From Ignelater luminosus (Eukaryota; Arthropoda; Insecta; Coleoptera; Elateridae), in contig VTPC01008772.1 in the NCBI GenBank assembly GCA_011009095.1, positions 55,723-119,722 of the forward strand: 64,000 nucleotides of DNA, in the 5' to 3' direction. This document shows positions 1 to 12,312 of this stretch, piece by piece; positions within the stretch are counted from its first letter, which is position 1; every line of letters begins with the position of its first letter. The position numbers and the translations under genes were made by a program. The notes beneath the pieces were generated by a model, which saw only the letters and a program-made list of their open reading frames with translations, did not search any database and was not told the origin of the DNA.

Positions 1-89
1 TTGGAGATGAGAAATTCAATAGAAAATTATACCATCTTACACTCAGAGTGCGGCGAGAAGAGATAATGTCGAAACAGTAGCGTTGTTGC

Positions 90-1300
90 AAAAATTATCT
101 GTTTAAGGTTAAGAAAATATCAGTCTCAAATAGAAGAATACCAGCGAGGTTTTAGAGCAGAAAGATTTACTGTAGACCAAATATTTACTCTAAAAATAGT
201 ACAGAATAGCAGTTACGAGCAAGACCTGAATCTACACATATTATTTATAGATTTCAAACAGGCGTATGATTCTACCTCTCGTCAAAAGATGTCGGAAGCA
301 ATGGAAAACTGGAAATATTAAAAACATTGATAAGACTCGTGAAAATGACACTAAATGACACAACTAGTAAGACTGCTAGAGGAAAGCTTCTCTGACGAGG
401 TAATCATTAAGAGGTTTAAGACAAGGTGACCCTCTGTCAACACATTTATTTAATATGGTGCTGGAAGTAATAGTAAGAGAAAGTAATATTCAAAGAACTG
501 GTTTGATCTATCATCACAGACATCAAAGAGAGAGTTAGAGCGTGTATTTGGACAGTTTGAAGGAGAGTAAAAAAAGTTTGGTCTAATGAACAAAATACAA
601 AATATAAAGAAAGGCAAGCTAAAAGAACAGAAGATAACAAGTACATTAAGATGAAGGCTAGAATAAGAGAGTATAACATCCAGAAAGTGAGTGAATTTGT
701 GTATCTCGGGACAACAATTACAAGTGAGAGAAAGAAATACATAAAAAAATATTAAATGGTAGTAGAGCGTTAGCGTCTTTAGCAACTATTCTAAAGGCAA
801 AAAATGTCTTAAGATTAGTTAACAAAAAAGCATATGAAACCAGTGGTACTATATACAAGCGAAACGTGGGTGATGACCAAGCAAGAAGAAACCAGGCTAG
901 AAGTATGGGAAAGAAAAGTCCTGAAGAAAGTTTTAGGAGGAATTAAAACAAGAGGGAAAGTGGAGAAGGAGAACAAATCGTAAACTTGTAAAAGCGTTCG
1001 GAAAACCAAGAATTACGGACAAAGCACGAGCTCAAAGAGTCAGATGACTAGGTCACATAGTTTGCATGCCTAAACAAAGATGGGTCAAAAAGATGTTAGA
1101 AGAGGGAGTAGGCGGCAGAAAGAGAAGAGGTCGGCCAAAGAAAAAGTGGATCGATATGGTAAAGCGTGATATAGAAGGGGTTGGAATCGATGACTGGATA
1201 GAAGTAGCAATGAACCTAAAAAAATGGAAGAAAGTAATAATGACTGTAGAAGCCAAGGGCCTACAAGGCCCTGATATATGTATATATTTGTCAAGGTTTT
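90..1300 (+). mobile_element. Degenerate non-LTR retrotransposon (LINE) reverse transcriptase
   Basis: Broken frames read as a LINE polymerase. Around 145-265 there is an RT fingers/palm stretch with EYQRGF and then FIDFKQAYDS. Around 415-460 comes LRQGDPLSTHLFNMVL, and near 695-715 VSEFVYLGTTIT. The last 87-codon open frame (1066-1329) carries GRKRRGRPKKKWIDMV at about residues 18-33, a basic tail common in LINE polymerases of this type. The frame shifts and stops repeatedly, and I could not place the YADD catalytic motif cleanly. The 5' endonuclease is not in the window, so the copy is 5'-truncated or starts before base 1. It is a dead copy; the clade (R1/RTE-like) is unresolved. No target-site duplication was found. 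Confidence 0.75.
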
Positions 1301-1329
1301 TAATTTTTTGTAAAATTATTCTGCAATAA

Positions 1330-2503
1330 TTAATTCAAATTGAGGTGCGTGGCGACCTCTATTGAGGAATAGGGTTGAAGAGAGTAGCTGTTTTCCCGGG
1401 GCAGTAATCTGCGTAATTTAGTTATGGGATAAGTCGCTTCTGCGCGTTGAGATCAGGGTGCGGTCGATGCGAAATAGGGAGTGGATAGAGGAGCTTCAGG
1501 GAGGGAAGTCCAACGCTGGTGGGAAAAAGTATTGTGAGACGTCTTTCATAAAAATTTAGCTGTTGTGGCCCATGAAGATTATCGTTTAGTGAAGTATCCT
1601 TAGGATATATATATATATAGTGGGTTGCCGTTAAAGCTTATTCTTTGGAAGTAGGGCTTCTTCTTTCTTTCGCTGTTAAGCGGAACTTGTTCAGTGGAAT
1701 TCGTCGCCATTTTGTCCCTCCCTGCTGTGTGGAGCGACCAGTTTCCAAAGCTCCAAGTAAATACATACGCAGTTACCCGTGTGGACAACGTTTTGGATCA
1801 TGCAGCTGCGCAAGGTTGGTGTACACTCATTAATACCGTCGTTTTTTTATACCCCCTTGTGGGTTAAAGAAACAAGTGCATTCAAAAATTTGTTCAGTGG
1901 AAAACAAGAAAGTTTCTCCTTGGCATTATTGTAAACATTTATAACAACGGTTTCTAGTATACTAATTGTGGTATTGTGTTTGGTTCATTACTTATTTTTA
2001 CGAATAAACAATTTTATAATCCAGTAGTGTTCAGCGTAAATTTGTAATGTAAATCAGTTTTAATTTTTTTTATCATAATTATTTGGCTTGGTTTTAATTT
2101 GTTTGTATGACTTAATTCATTGTCGATTTTATTTAAATGAAATTAGATATTTCCTTTTCGTAAGATATATTAAGTGCAGTCGTAAGCTGTTTAAACGGCG
2201 TGCCCACGTGTTTGGCGTTTCTGGGAATCCCCTCGAGCGTCACTGGCCAGAATTTTGCTGCGCAGTAAGATCGAGCACGATTATTGACGTTTACTTTATA
2301 AGGATTTTGTTTTTGTATAATCAACAGTTTATTTGTTTTGTTTTATTTGTATTTTTTTGCTTTTTTTATATTATGTAACCTTTCTTTTTTTTTATTTATT
2401 TTTCTAATAGATTTATAGTTTGAGAGATAGTTTTATTATTATTATCACCTAAGCATTTGATTAATTTGATCCAGTTATATTAAATTTCACTAATAAAGAA
2501 TAT
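1330..2503. other. Unassigned, moderately GC-richer stretch then AT-rich spacer
   Basis: Bases 1340-1840 are visibly richer in G+C than the surroundings and include a short AT dinucleotide run at about 1606-1620. This could be an LTR or untranslated piece of an element, but no protein homology or paired terminus was seen. Bases 1840-2503 are AT-rich with no recognisable feature. Confidence 0.3.
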
Positions 2504-2504
2504 A

Positions 2505-2560
2505 CCGGGTGATTCAAAAACCTTGACATACTGAGTGATCCAAAGAAAATGATTTGTTGA
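2505..2560 (+). repeat. Solitary transposon terminus (GGGTGATTCAA type)
   Basis: The sequence CCGGGTGATTCAAAAACC follows a TA dinucleotide. It resembles the terminus of the DD41D-type element that ends at 28224, whose inward reading is GGGTGATTCAATTTTGG. No matching second end or transposase was found next to it, so it is either a lone end or the edge of an eroded element. Confidence 0.35.
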
Positions 2561-4205
2561 TTCAATTTGAATATTCCAAATTTGTACAGAATGAAGTGAA
2601 AATACTTTTGTATAAGGCGGTTTAACGCCTTGAGTAAGCTTTTGTTTCAGAAAGTCTAAGTAAGTATTTGTAAAGTTGTTGCCGATTTAAGAGGGACTAT
2701 GGTCCTTTTGAATCTTGTGATCTGGCTGAATCCATGGTGGCGTTATCTAATAATACCAATTTTGAGCTATTTCAGTGGTAAGTAGGCATTTCGAACTTAG
2801 CTGTCTTCGACTGTTTGCTAGTCTGGGTATCAGCTTAGTTCTTCGTGCCTTCTAGTCGCTGATTATAAGCCTGTGCCTTAAAGTTTATTTTGGCACATAA
2901 CATATTGTTTAGCAACCTTTTGTATGCCGTTAAATCTATTCTTGTAATGAAAAGTTACTTTCAAAACTGAAAGGGATAATTCCCTGAATGAAGATTACAA
3001 AGACTATGATTTTGGGAAAGCTAGAAAAAAAGAGTTTCCGACGGTTAAATACAAAGAATGCTGCTTTCATTTCACTAAGTACTTGTATAACAAAATACGG
3101 TGTTCGAAGAAATAACTAATTATTTCTAAGATACCCGGATTGGAAAATCGGAAAAAAACGATCGATAAGTAAAACTGCCACGATTGCGTTTTGAAACGGC
3201 ATACAGCCAGATTGAAGGCTAGTTACGTGGTGGTTTCTAGTTAAAAAAAAAACAAGCATTCTTTTATTTGGTTGTTAATTAGAACTCCTAAGCATGAACA
3301 GAGTGTAATAGAGTTGAAGATTTCTGAAATAAAACTTCCTAGGTATAAAGAAACGAAAATCAAGTGCAGTACTAATATTTTTTAAATTAATGTCAACCAA
3401 AACTTGGGAAAAAACAGTTTCTTTTAAATTAGGAAAGATTCAGTTATCACATTGAGAGATACTGAAAGAGTGAATGTGTTGCATATCTGCATGTTGGTTT
3501 TCTAAGACATTTATATATGTAACTTATGACTATAGCTCAAAATAACCAATTAAGTGCCTAAAAAACAAGTTCGTGACATCAAATGAAGTTTATAGACTTT
3601 TGTGACGAGATTGCACAAACGTAACCTAAGAAACTACTGCTTTTGACAAAATAGTAAAACTGGAGTTTGGAGCTATGGAGAAATGGAGCGATAAATCTAA
3701 ATTCAGTTTGTTTCGTAATAATAGATTACAGAATGTCCAAAGTTCTCAGGCTTACAGGCTTTGTTGGTTCCAGGTGTAAGTCTAAAATGAAGTTCTGTTT
3801 TAGAAAGGTACTTTGGGTATTTAGAGAATTTCTTACATTCAGAAAAGAAATTTGATCGGAACTTACTAGTAGTAGATAAATAGTCAAACCAATATTTTCT
3901 AGAAATTACAAGAAGTATTTTCATTTTTATAGTAACTCATTAACAAATTCTGTTTTAAGAACTCTGAATGCAGAAAGATACTGCAACAATATTTTACAAC
4001 CATTTATATGAAGGAATTGCAGAATAACAAATCACAGCAGGATTATTTCTAAGAAGAACATCAGTCGAAATAGTTACAGCAAACAGATAGCTTGCAAGAT
4101 AATGTGATTTAACACTTTTTTTCCGACTTTATTCTAAAAACTTCATGTCTTCAAATTCTGTTATTAATTAAAATAGTCAAGGGCCTAGGGTCAGTAAAGC
4201 TTAAC
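2561..4205. other. AT-rich DNA, nothing recognised
   Basis: No convincing ORF, repeat array or terminus was seen. A TTTCTAAGATACCCGG phrase near 3122 resembles subterminal sequence in the 8251-9878 element (TTTCTAAGATACCAGG), so old transposon debris is likely. Confidence 0.3.
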
Positions 4206-4209
4206 AAGT

Positions 4210-4470
4210 TAAAAACGTAAAAAGCCTTCATTGGACTGTTACAAAAATGTACTCGATACCCAACAGAGCTTCATTCCACTTTAGACAAGCCTTCAGGAGA
4301 ATGGCACATAGTGAATGGTTTGATAGATGGGAGATATTTGCTATTCGAATTCAAACCAGTGAAGACTATCACAAAAATGTGAATGCAGATGTGTTTAATG
4401 ACTACCTACTTGTTTCAAAAAATAGAGATAGCAATATCATTTACCATATAAGTGTAATTTACAGAGTGTA
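4210..4470 (+). pseudogene. Possible scrap of a Tc1/mariner-superfamily transposase
   Basis: A 74-codon open frame from 4247 contains EDYHKNVNADVFNDYLL. This resembles the segment lying ahead of the second catalytic aspartate in some Tc1/mariner-type transposases. There are no catalytic residues and no termini. It could equally be chance; the frame ends at 4471. Confidence 0.25.
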
Positions 4471-6809
4471 AATAATTAACACCCACAAAGTGATAGGGTA
4501 AATACCTGGTACTTTAACCATAACGCACTACATGGAACTTTCAAGGCAATAACTGCTCAACTAACAATAAAATGAATCGACTCTAGGATTCATTCAAAAA
4601 GATATTTATCTAGCTACTATGAATTTACCTTATCAGTTATTTCTAAATAAGGTATAATACTTGTTATTATTTTAATATTTTGTCATTTATATGTTTTTCA
4701 TTTTTTGCAATCAGTTCTACCATAGATCGTAATGGAAAGCCGGTTACGCAAAAAGTATGTAAACCAACCCAAGTAGTTTAATTATTCTAGTTACAGATAA
4801 AAAATTGATTTATTTACAGCTGCAAAAATATTTCTTCTTGCAAAAATATTTTTTACATTTAACACTTTTCTACCCAAAGATTTTTATGTCTTCTTTTAGG
4901 AAAAGATACGTCTACTATTTGGTCAGTTTATGATTTATTGATCTTTCTGATTTAAAAACGAACTAGAACTATTTTTCCAAATCATCATACAGTTAGAAAT
5001 GTAAAAGGTTCCATTGTAATTTCATGAACAAGATTTGTATGCCGTCATCGTATTATGAGTTAGGTTTGACGTATTGATTTATGAAGACTACAGTACCACT
5101 ATTGATTAATATGTCAAATTATTCTATGTTCAGATAAAACTCTTTTTTCATGAGATTCATCAACTACACAAAAAACCTGGATTGTTTGAAATTACAAAAT
5201 AATTTCAGAAAATATATTCTCACAAATACTTAGGTAGTGATACTTAGTAATGTAAAGATCTATTAATGCGATGTTACTGTTACTATAATACTATTAGAGT
5301 GCTCCTCAATAAAAAGCACACTACTTACTTGAGTTCCATATTTCCACTTTATACCATTTCGTTCTCATAAAAACAGGATTATTTCATTTTCTAATTAACA
5401 AGCTTACGTCAAGCCTTCGGAATAACCTAAAAGAAACTGATAATATGTCCTCGCCGTTTTCATGGATCACAAATGAACAACTGACGAATGAGATCACTCC
5501 AGGAAGTGGAAGAAAAAACTACTTAGATGACACGAGATAAATAAATGCGGTCAAACAGGTCGAAATGGGACTGTGAGGGTAAGCACGAACGAAAATTTGA
5601 AATGACAGCAATATCATTGAATTTAAGATTAAAAGTATATTTCCAGCTGAAAATGAAACCGGGATTATCCACGCGCTATTTGTTAATAGGTGAAGCGCGT
5701 TAAAAAAGATTGTACAAAACACCTGTGACAGTTCCTGCTTCTGCTTTATTAGAATGATTATTAAATGTTTACTAGTACGGTTTAAAACATTCGAATGTGT
5801 TTTTTTCATTTTCCATTTTATACTAGTTATAGTAACGTATGCTGTTTATGTTTAGCTTCTGTTTTTGACATACAAAAATATATTTTTTTAACTCATTACA
5901 TTTACATTGTTTTTAAACTATATTTTATTGAAAACGTTAAGAAGTGACAGCTTAGATTTATTCTAAAATGAATATGAGAAAACAGATGTAGTTGAAAACA
6001 AAACTTTTTAATTTCAAAATAGTGAAGATTAAAGGTTTTGCACAAAACCCTTACTAATTCTAAAATAATGGTTCTTCGGACAAGCTGAAACATTTTAACT
6101 TCTATTTTTTTTGCACTTTTTGTTGTGTATTTATTGATATACAGTGTGTTTTTAAATAAAGTTGCACAAACAATACTGGTGAATCTAGAGGCAAAAATAA
6201 GATGATGGAACCAATCATGACACAGTCCAGAGTTGCACCCTTGCAGTATTATAGCTTCCTGAATGTAACATACATTTTCATGAATAAATCCAGAATGTTT
6301 TGACGCACAGTTTTCACTTGGCACAGGCGCTTGTCTATTGTTAGTACTTATTCCGTATTAATATTATTTAAACTTCTCCACACGAAGTGCTGTAACCTGT
6401 AAACAAGGATGTGCAACATATTTTGTCTATTTTATTTTATGCACTGTTAAAAGAACTTTCATATTGCATGTTCACCTTTTTAGATAAAAGCACTAAAAAC
6501 AAATTTCTCCTCCTTACTGTTTAAAAAAACGAAGTCCTAGTTGTGAAACTCCAAGAAGCTACACTGGAAGCTTTAGAGTAGAATCCTCAAACAAGTACAA
6601 GTACATTTCCTTGTTTGGAATGTGGCCCGCAATACTTTTTGTGCACGACCGAGCTTAAAACTTGTCCTTATGTACTCGTTTTTGGGGCCTCAAGATGACT
6701 GTTAAAGCCTGCGACCGTTAAAGTGAACATTAAAATAAAGTACAAATTCCGTTGCTATGCAAAATAATCATTGTAAACATGGATCACATGAATGCATTTT
6801 GTGGATGTT
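4471..6809. other. AT-rich DNA, nothing recognised
   Basis: Several short minus-strand open frames exist (for example 5902-6324, 140 codons), but their composition is low-complexity and hydrophobic, with no domain I recognise. I treat them as chance ORFs in AT-rich DNA. Confidence 0.3.
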
Positions 6810-7767
6810 TATAGTCATGCAAAATTTCAAATTTAAATTGTCGAAAACACGCGTGTTTGAATAGGCGAAGCGGTTCAAGGAGGGGCGTGAATCGGTCGAA
6901 GAAAGAGCTCCCGTAACCTCTCGTACCGACGCGAATGTCGACCGTTTGCGCACGCTGATGAAACCGTCCGCAAGATGTTACACGAGGATTTGAACATGCG
7001 AAAGATTTGCGCAAAGATGGTGAACCCATGAACAAAAACAAATGCGAAAATCGATCTGCGAGGATTTGTTGTCCCGCATTCAGAGCGACGGCAGAGACTG
7101 GATAAGTCGGATAATTACTGGAGATGAAACCTGGATGTTTGGGTATGACCCCGAGACCCGTAAACAAAGTCAGCAGTGGGTAGAAAAGGGTGGGGAGCGT
7201 CCAACAAAAGCGAGGATGTCCAAGTCGCGACTGAAAGCAATGTTGATCGGTTTTTTTGATATCCGCGGCATCGTTCATTGTGAATATGTTCCTGCCGGCC
7301 AAACAGTGACTGGACAGTTCTATGTTAGAGTCCTGGAGCGGTTGCGGGCATGCGTTTTCTGTGTGCGACCCGAACTTGCCAAGAACGGCTGGATCTTGCA
7401 CCACGACAACGCGCCGGCCCATTCCTCGTTTATTGTGCAAGAGTTTTTGGCGAAAAAAGGCATTCCAACGATGCCGCCCCCACCCTATAGCCCCGATATT
7501 GCCTCCTGCGACTTTTTCTTTTTCCCCAAGATAAAGTCACATCTCAAAGGAACTCATCATGGTGACGTAGAGGAGGTCAAAGAAGCTGTTACCGTGGTGT
7601 TAACTTCAGAGGATTACCAAGAATGCTTTGAATCGTGGGAGCAACGTTGGAATCGTTGTGTAGAGTTAAAGACAGACTATTGTGAAGGTCGATAATAAAA
7701 TTTTGCTAGAAGCTTGATTTGCTTGTTTTCTATTGACAAATTCCCGGAACTTAATTGCCACACCTCG
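6810..7767 (+). mobile_element. 5'-damaged mariner element (DD34D)
   Basis: The 217-codon frame 7042-7695 is the DDE half of a mariner transposase. It has GDETWMFGYDPETRKQ around the first catalytic D, HHDNAPAHSS around the second, and PPYSPDIASCDFF around the third. I count 34 residues between the second D and the D of SCD, i.e. DD34D, so all three acidic residues are present. Upstream, out of frame, 6842-7030 reads TRVFE, AKRFKEGRESVEE and LHEDLNMRKICAKMV, the helix-turn-helix half, with at least one stop and a frameshift. The right terminus at 7767 reads inward CGAGGTGTGGCAATTAAG and is followed by TA. No matching left terminus was found, so the 5' end is lost or rearranged. Non-functional. 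Confidence 0.85.
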
Positions 7768-7769
7768 TA

Positions 7770-8248
7770 TTTAAAAAATACTTAGTTTACCCACTAATAC
7801 AGATGGTATAGAAATTAAACATTTTATGTAGCTTCATGTCAGTTGTACCTATGTCAATATTATTTTTAAGTCAGGACTTAAACTTCTTATTCAGTATCCT
7901 TTTGCAGCAACGAAGCATCCTTTCAAAGTCCTAGTTTAGTAAATCATCACAATATTCATCATGGTTTGACGAAATCCGCATAAGTTGTATCGATATTCCA
8001 TCATTTTAGTAATTTTGCACATAGTACATTATCCGTAAGAAAATTTTTAAACCTGAATTGTCAAACGCGTTGGATAGGTCGGGACGGTTCACCTGTCAGG
8101 TGGCCTGCACGTTCACTAGACATTTCCAGTTAAACCTCTTTGTGCTACTCTCGTTAACACTATGGAGTTGCGCCGAAGACTTTTTTAAACAGCTGATGAA
8201 GCTCGTAATTATTAAAGCTAGGGAAATGCATATTTGAATGTTTTTATC
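7770..8248. other. Spacer, nothing recognised
   Basis: AT-rich DNA between two DNA transposons. No ORF, repeat or terminus was identified. Confidence 0.3.
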
Positions 8249-8250
8249 TA

Positions 8251-8527
8251 CAGGGTGTTTCCGTTTTTTGTAGAAAAACTAATTAAACCCAAATTTCCTT
8301 AATAAATACTCGCTTACAATTTATGATTTCTAAGATACCAGGCAAAAACAATTAATAGTTAACCTAAAACAATTATTTTTATTAAACAAAACATACAAAA
8401 AAGCAACAGCAAATGTTTAAAATGAAAACTGTTTTCTTCTATGCTATTTCACAGCGGCGTAATAAAGATCTTCGACCTTTTTCCAACTGATCTTGTCTTA
8501 TTTCACCACATGCATTTTGAATTAGCT
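8251..8527 (-). repeat. Left arm of fold-back: inverted copy of the element's 3' end
   Basis: Read on the minus strand this arm gives QNACGEIRQDQLEKGRRSLL, matching the plus-strand QNACAEIRQNQLERVRRSLP encoded near 9582-9650. It continues through the 3' untranslated part to the terminus. The two arms have diverged by scattered substitutions and one roughly 20-bp indel near the tip. Confidence 0.85.
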
Positions 8528-8687
8528 TGAATATTCCCTTAGAATTTATGGTTTCTAAGATATCTGGCAGAAAAAAAATAATCAGTAATCTAAAACAATT
8601 GACATACATTAAATCAAAGTTGACAACATTACTTTTTGAATTTAGCATTTCAGTCTTATTGTACAATATTATTCAAAGTTGTTTAAA

Positions 8688-9700
8688 ATGCCTTATGAGT
8701 TTACAAATCAAGAATATGCTAATATGCATTTTGTTTATGGTTTCCGTAAATATCTAAGACGATTTTCGAATAGAAGACAGCCTCAAAAACATCTTTTTGT
8801 ATATATTAATAGACATTTTGTAGAAAGAGGCCTAGGAAAAAATCAAGAACAGAACCGTGAAGTGAATGTTACCAAAAGAAGAAGAACTAGAATAATTTTG
8901 CGAGAATTCGAAGAGCCTCGAGATTGCTTCAAATTCCAATTTCTACAATTTGGAAAACCCTGAGAAGAGACCGCTGACATGCATATCATTTATAGCCTGT
9001 CTAGGGATTACATCCAGGTGATAATGAAAGGCGTTTGAACTTCACTCGCTGGTTACTTAATGCTAGTAGAAATAATAAAGATTTTATAAACAGTATTATT
9101 TGGACTGATGAGACTTATTTTACTCGACGAGACGTTGTAAACTTTCATAATTATGGTATTTGGGCTCATGCAAATCCACATGAGGTGAGAGCAAGGGGTT
9201 TTCAACATGAGTTCAGTGTGAATGTTAAGCTCGGCATCTTTGGTGATACTATTTTAGGCCCTCATATTCTACCTCACCGATTGAATTCTGCTTTGTATTT
9301 GGAGTTTCTTGAAACAGTTCTACCTGACATGTTGGAGGATATATCACTTGAATCAACACTAAATTCTTGGTTCCAATTAGATGGTTGTCCAGCACATTTT
9401 AATATGAATGTTCAAAATTGGCTTAATATAAATTATTCTGAAAAGTGGATAGGGCTAGGTAGACCAGTACTTTGGCCACCTCGTTCACCTAATGTTACAC
9501 CTCTGAACTACCTTGCTTGGGGTTACATAAAGGCTTCAGTTTATTCTACACCAGTAAACACAAGAGAAGGGCTTATCGAGCTAATGCAAAACGCATGTGC
9601 TGAAATAAGACAAAATCAGTTGGAAAGAGTTCGAAGATCTTTACCACGCTGCTGTGAAATATGCATTGAAAAAAACACGACTTTCGTTTTGAACATTTGC
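8688..9700 (+). pseudogene. DD41D-type transposase, broken
   Basis: The transposase would bind the element ends and cut and paste it at TA. The first segment (8688-8961) is a helix-turn-helix-like region ending at a stop. After a frameshift, 9035-9700 gives the RNase-H-like core: SIIWTDETYF (first D at 9107-9109), LDGCPAHFN (second D) and WPPRSPNVTPLNY. The residue in the third catalytic position is asparagine (AAC, 9506-9508), where relatives in this window have aspartate (TPLD at 27030 and 45299). I count 41 residues between the second and third positions. The frame break plus the D-to-N change make it inactive. Confidence 0.8.
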
Positions 9701-9878
9701 TGTAGTTTTTTTTGTGTTTTGTTTAATAAAAGTAATTGTTTTCAATTAACTAATTATCGTTTTTGCCTGATATCTTAGAAACCTTTAATTTTAAAGAAAA
9801 TTTATTAACAAAAACTACTGTTAAACTAGTTTTTCTACAATTTTGTAACGTTTGATTACAAAAAACGGAAACACCCTG
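9579..9878 (+). repeat. Right arm of fold-back
   Basis: This arm contains the transposase C-terminus and 3' end of the element and is the partner of 8251-8527. Together the arms could fold into a roughly 280-bp stem around about 1.05 kb. Confidence 0.85.
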
Positions 9879-9880
9879 TA

Positions 9881-11799
9881 TAAGGCATACACAATTAGTT
9901 TTTAGTATGCGAGCTCATTTCATTGTTTATTGTCCAAAAATTAATTTTATTTTGCCTATATGGCATATAGAGTCTGTCATACTAAAAAGGCCCCGAACTG
10001 TAGCGTACAGATCAATCTAAAGCTGTTCTACTTTCCTGAATATAATACATCAGTAATCTCCCATAATTATAAAAAAAAGAGAATTACGCTTCTCAAAGGT
10101 AATTCGATAATTTATAGTCAGCTTTCCAGACTGTTATAAATAATATGGAAGCATTCACCGTACTAAGCTTCAGTTGGAAGCTTTGGGCATGAGTTAGTAG
10201 TTGAAGCAATAAGTAAGAACGCACAAATGCAAATAGTTGTAACAAAAAATTATATCCGCTTCAGTTTCAAATTATTCAAAAATTACTGCCAGAAGATTTT
10301 CAGCACAGAAAAAACGTTAGCAGCAAATCCTGGTCTTATTGAAAAAACTCTGTAAACGAATAAAGCAACTTTTACTCCAAAGAAAGTTTTCAATATTTAT
10401 AACAAGCATCAATAGGTCAATAGAAATCCTCATGCTATTCATCAGAAAAGCCTCAAATTGGTTTAAGCGTTAGTGTATGAACCAGACATGTTTAATAGGA
10501 TTGCACATTCTACTACGCTAATGATTTTGTAAATTTGTAATTTAGATGTAAAGTGGACGTACCGTGCGCCATTGTATGAGATTTCAAATGAATTTAGCTC
10601 TACTTGCTTAGGGTATTCAGACAAGATTATGGCTAAATCAGATATTTCATTCTTTCGGTATTCATCGCAGTAGTCTTATAAGCTTATACTTTCTAAAATA
10701 GTTATTGTGATAAATCAGTAAGAAACTTATGAAAAAGAATAGGAATATTTTTTTGGTTCACAAGATAATTAGTCATGAAAGTAAAAAAGTAATTTTTTTA
10801 TACGGTAATAATGATGAAGCAAAAAGGTTTTTTTAAGTTTAAAAAAGATTTGCTGAAGATCTTCTCTTTCTAATGATATTAAACTTCTGTATTCTTACAA
10901 ATGACACATTGCATCAGCCTTGATATTAAAATAGATTCAGCAAACAAAAATGTCATGTGTAAGAGTGAGGTTCCATTTTAAGAAGATAATGTGAAATGTG
11001 ATTAAAATTGTTTAAAATTAAGTAGGTGTCGTTTTAAAATGTACAAACGCATAAAAATGGTTCTTAGAAATTATTATATTTCGGTCTTGAATAGGCAACT
11101 TAAATCAAACTCCTGGCGATGAAACTGTTATTATTTTATCGCAAGAATTAACGAGCCATTCTTGTTAATAGTGCAACTGACATCACACAGTTTATACCGT
11201 TAACCTTCCTTAATTTTCTAAATAACGTAATTAGAGTTAAATTTACGATAATAAATGCAGTTTCTCATTTCTCAGATTAATTGTGTCTCTGATGTTGTAA
11301 TTAGGTTACTATGTTAGCAGAGCTGCTTTTATATTAGACACAATAGAAGGCTTCCCTCAACAAAAATCCTGAAGATTAAAAACCTATTGATGGCATATTT
11401 TGAATAAGCCACTGTTAGATTAATAATAGTGTACCACAACAATAAACAGTAAAGCATTGTAAAAGATATTTTTTTAAATTTCCATTTACAAGACAGTAAT
11501 TATAGTTTTACAGAAGGCTTTTGTTTTATTTTGTTTTGTAATGCGTAATATTCCATAAAGGACAAAAGCGTTCAATAACGGGATAATAGTTGGTAATGTG
11601 ATTAGTTTGTTGAATACGCCTTTGGTTTCCCATTTTTTGTTTTATGAATAATGAGTGAACGGTAAAACACACTATATTGAAACTATTGAATAATAACAAA
11701 ACACTAATATTTTATTAACATTAAATCACCAAGTACAAATTCAAATTTCTTGAATATCATTACATTAGATAAGTTGTGATGTAGTAGGCCATTCAAATA
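9881..11799. other. AT-rich DNA, nothing recognised
   Basis: No open frame above background, no paired terminus and no tandem array was seen. Confidence 0.3.
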
Positions 11800-12312
11800 T
11801 ACGGTGAGCGGCAAAAGTACGGAATAAATTCATTAAATTCGAAATAAGCTATTTTTGCAAAAATTCTGACACGTCAATTTTATTTTATAAAAACACACAT
11901 TTTCATGAACTTTAAGATTAACAACACAGAAATAAAGAATCTTTGATCTCCAGTCATTTGTAAACGTTTAGAACCAAGATCTAAGTAAGTAGGCTAGGAT
12001 TGACAATTGTTTAAATAACATTAACAAGTCAAACATTCACAGCAAATTGACTTAATAATTGCCACTAATCAAAAGTTTTTGAATATTTAGTCATAGTACC
12101 TGGTCGTCCGAAAATGGGTAAAGATATAAATAGAAGACAATTTTCACAGTGTCCCTTGAGCAGTCGCAGCAAAAAATGCAGTTATCCAATGTTAATATTG
12201 GACGTATAATGTCATTTAGACAGTTATTGTCAATCATAGTCTGCTGAAATTTTGATTTGCAAACGTTTACAAATGACTCAAGATCAAAGATTTTTTATTT
12301 CTGTGTTGACTT

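Larger units (their letters stand above)
8251..9878 (+). mobile_element. DD41D-type Tc1/mariner element with long fold-back ends
   Basis: The element is bounded by CAGGGTGTTTCCGTTTTTTG at 8251 and its reverse complement ending at 9878, each flanked by TA (8249-8250, 9879-9880). It is 1,628 bp long. Inside is one transposase in broken frames: an N-terminal part from ATG 8688 (YEFTNQEYANMHFVYGF, then SNRRQPQKHLFV) and the catalytic part 9035-9700. The 5' arm 8251-8527 is an inverted copy of the 3' arm 9579-9878, including the last codons of the transposase. The outer 5' end is therefore not an ordinary short TIR. At 8528-8610 a second terminus-like stretch follows (TTTCTAAGATATCTGGCAG), which looks like the original inner 5' end. 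Confidence 0.85.

Noticed and set aside
1066..1329. Basic host gene of 87 codons
   Set aside because: It is the C-terminal tail of the LINE polymerase, in line with upstream RT motifs.
5902..6324. 140-codon minus-strand open frame as a gene
   Set aside because: Low-complexity, hydrophobic composition, no domain, no splice or termini; consistent with chance in AT-rich DNA.
6784..7440. 218-codon minus-strand open frame
   Set aside because: It is a shadow of the mariner transposase on the opposite strand.
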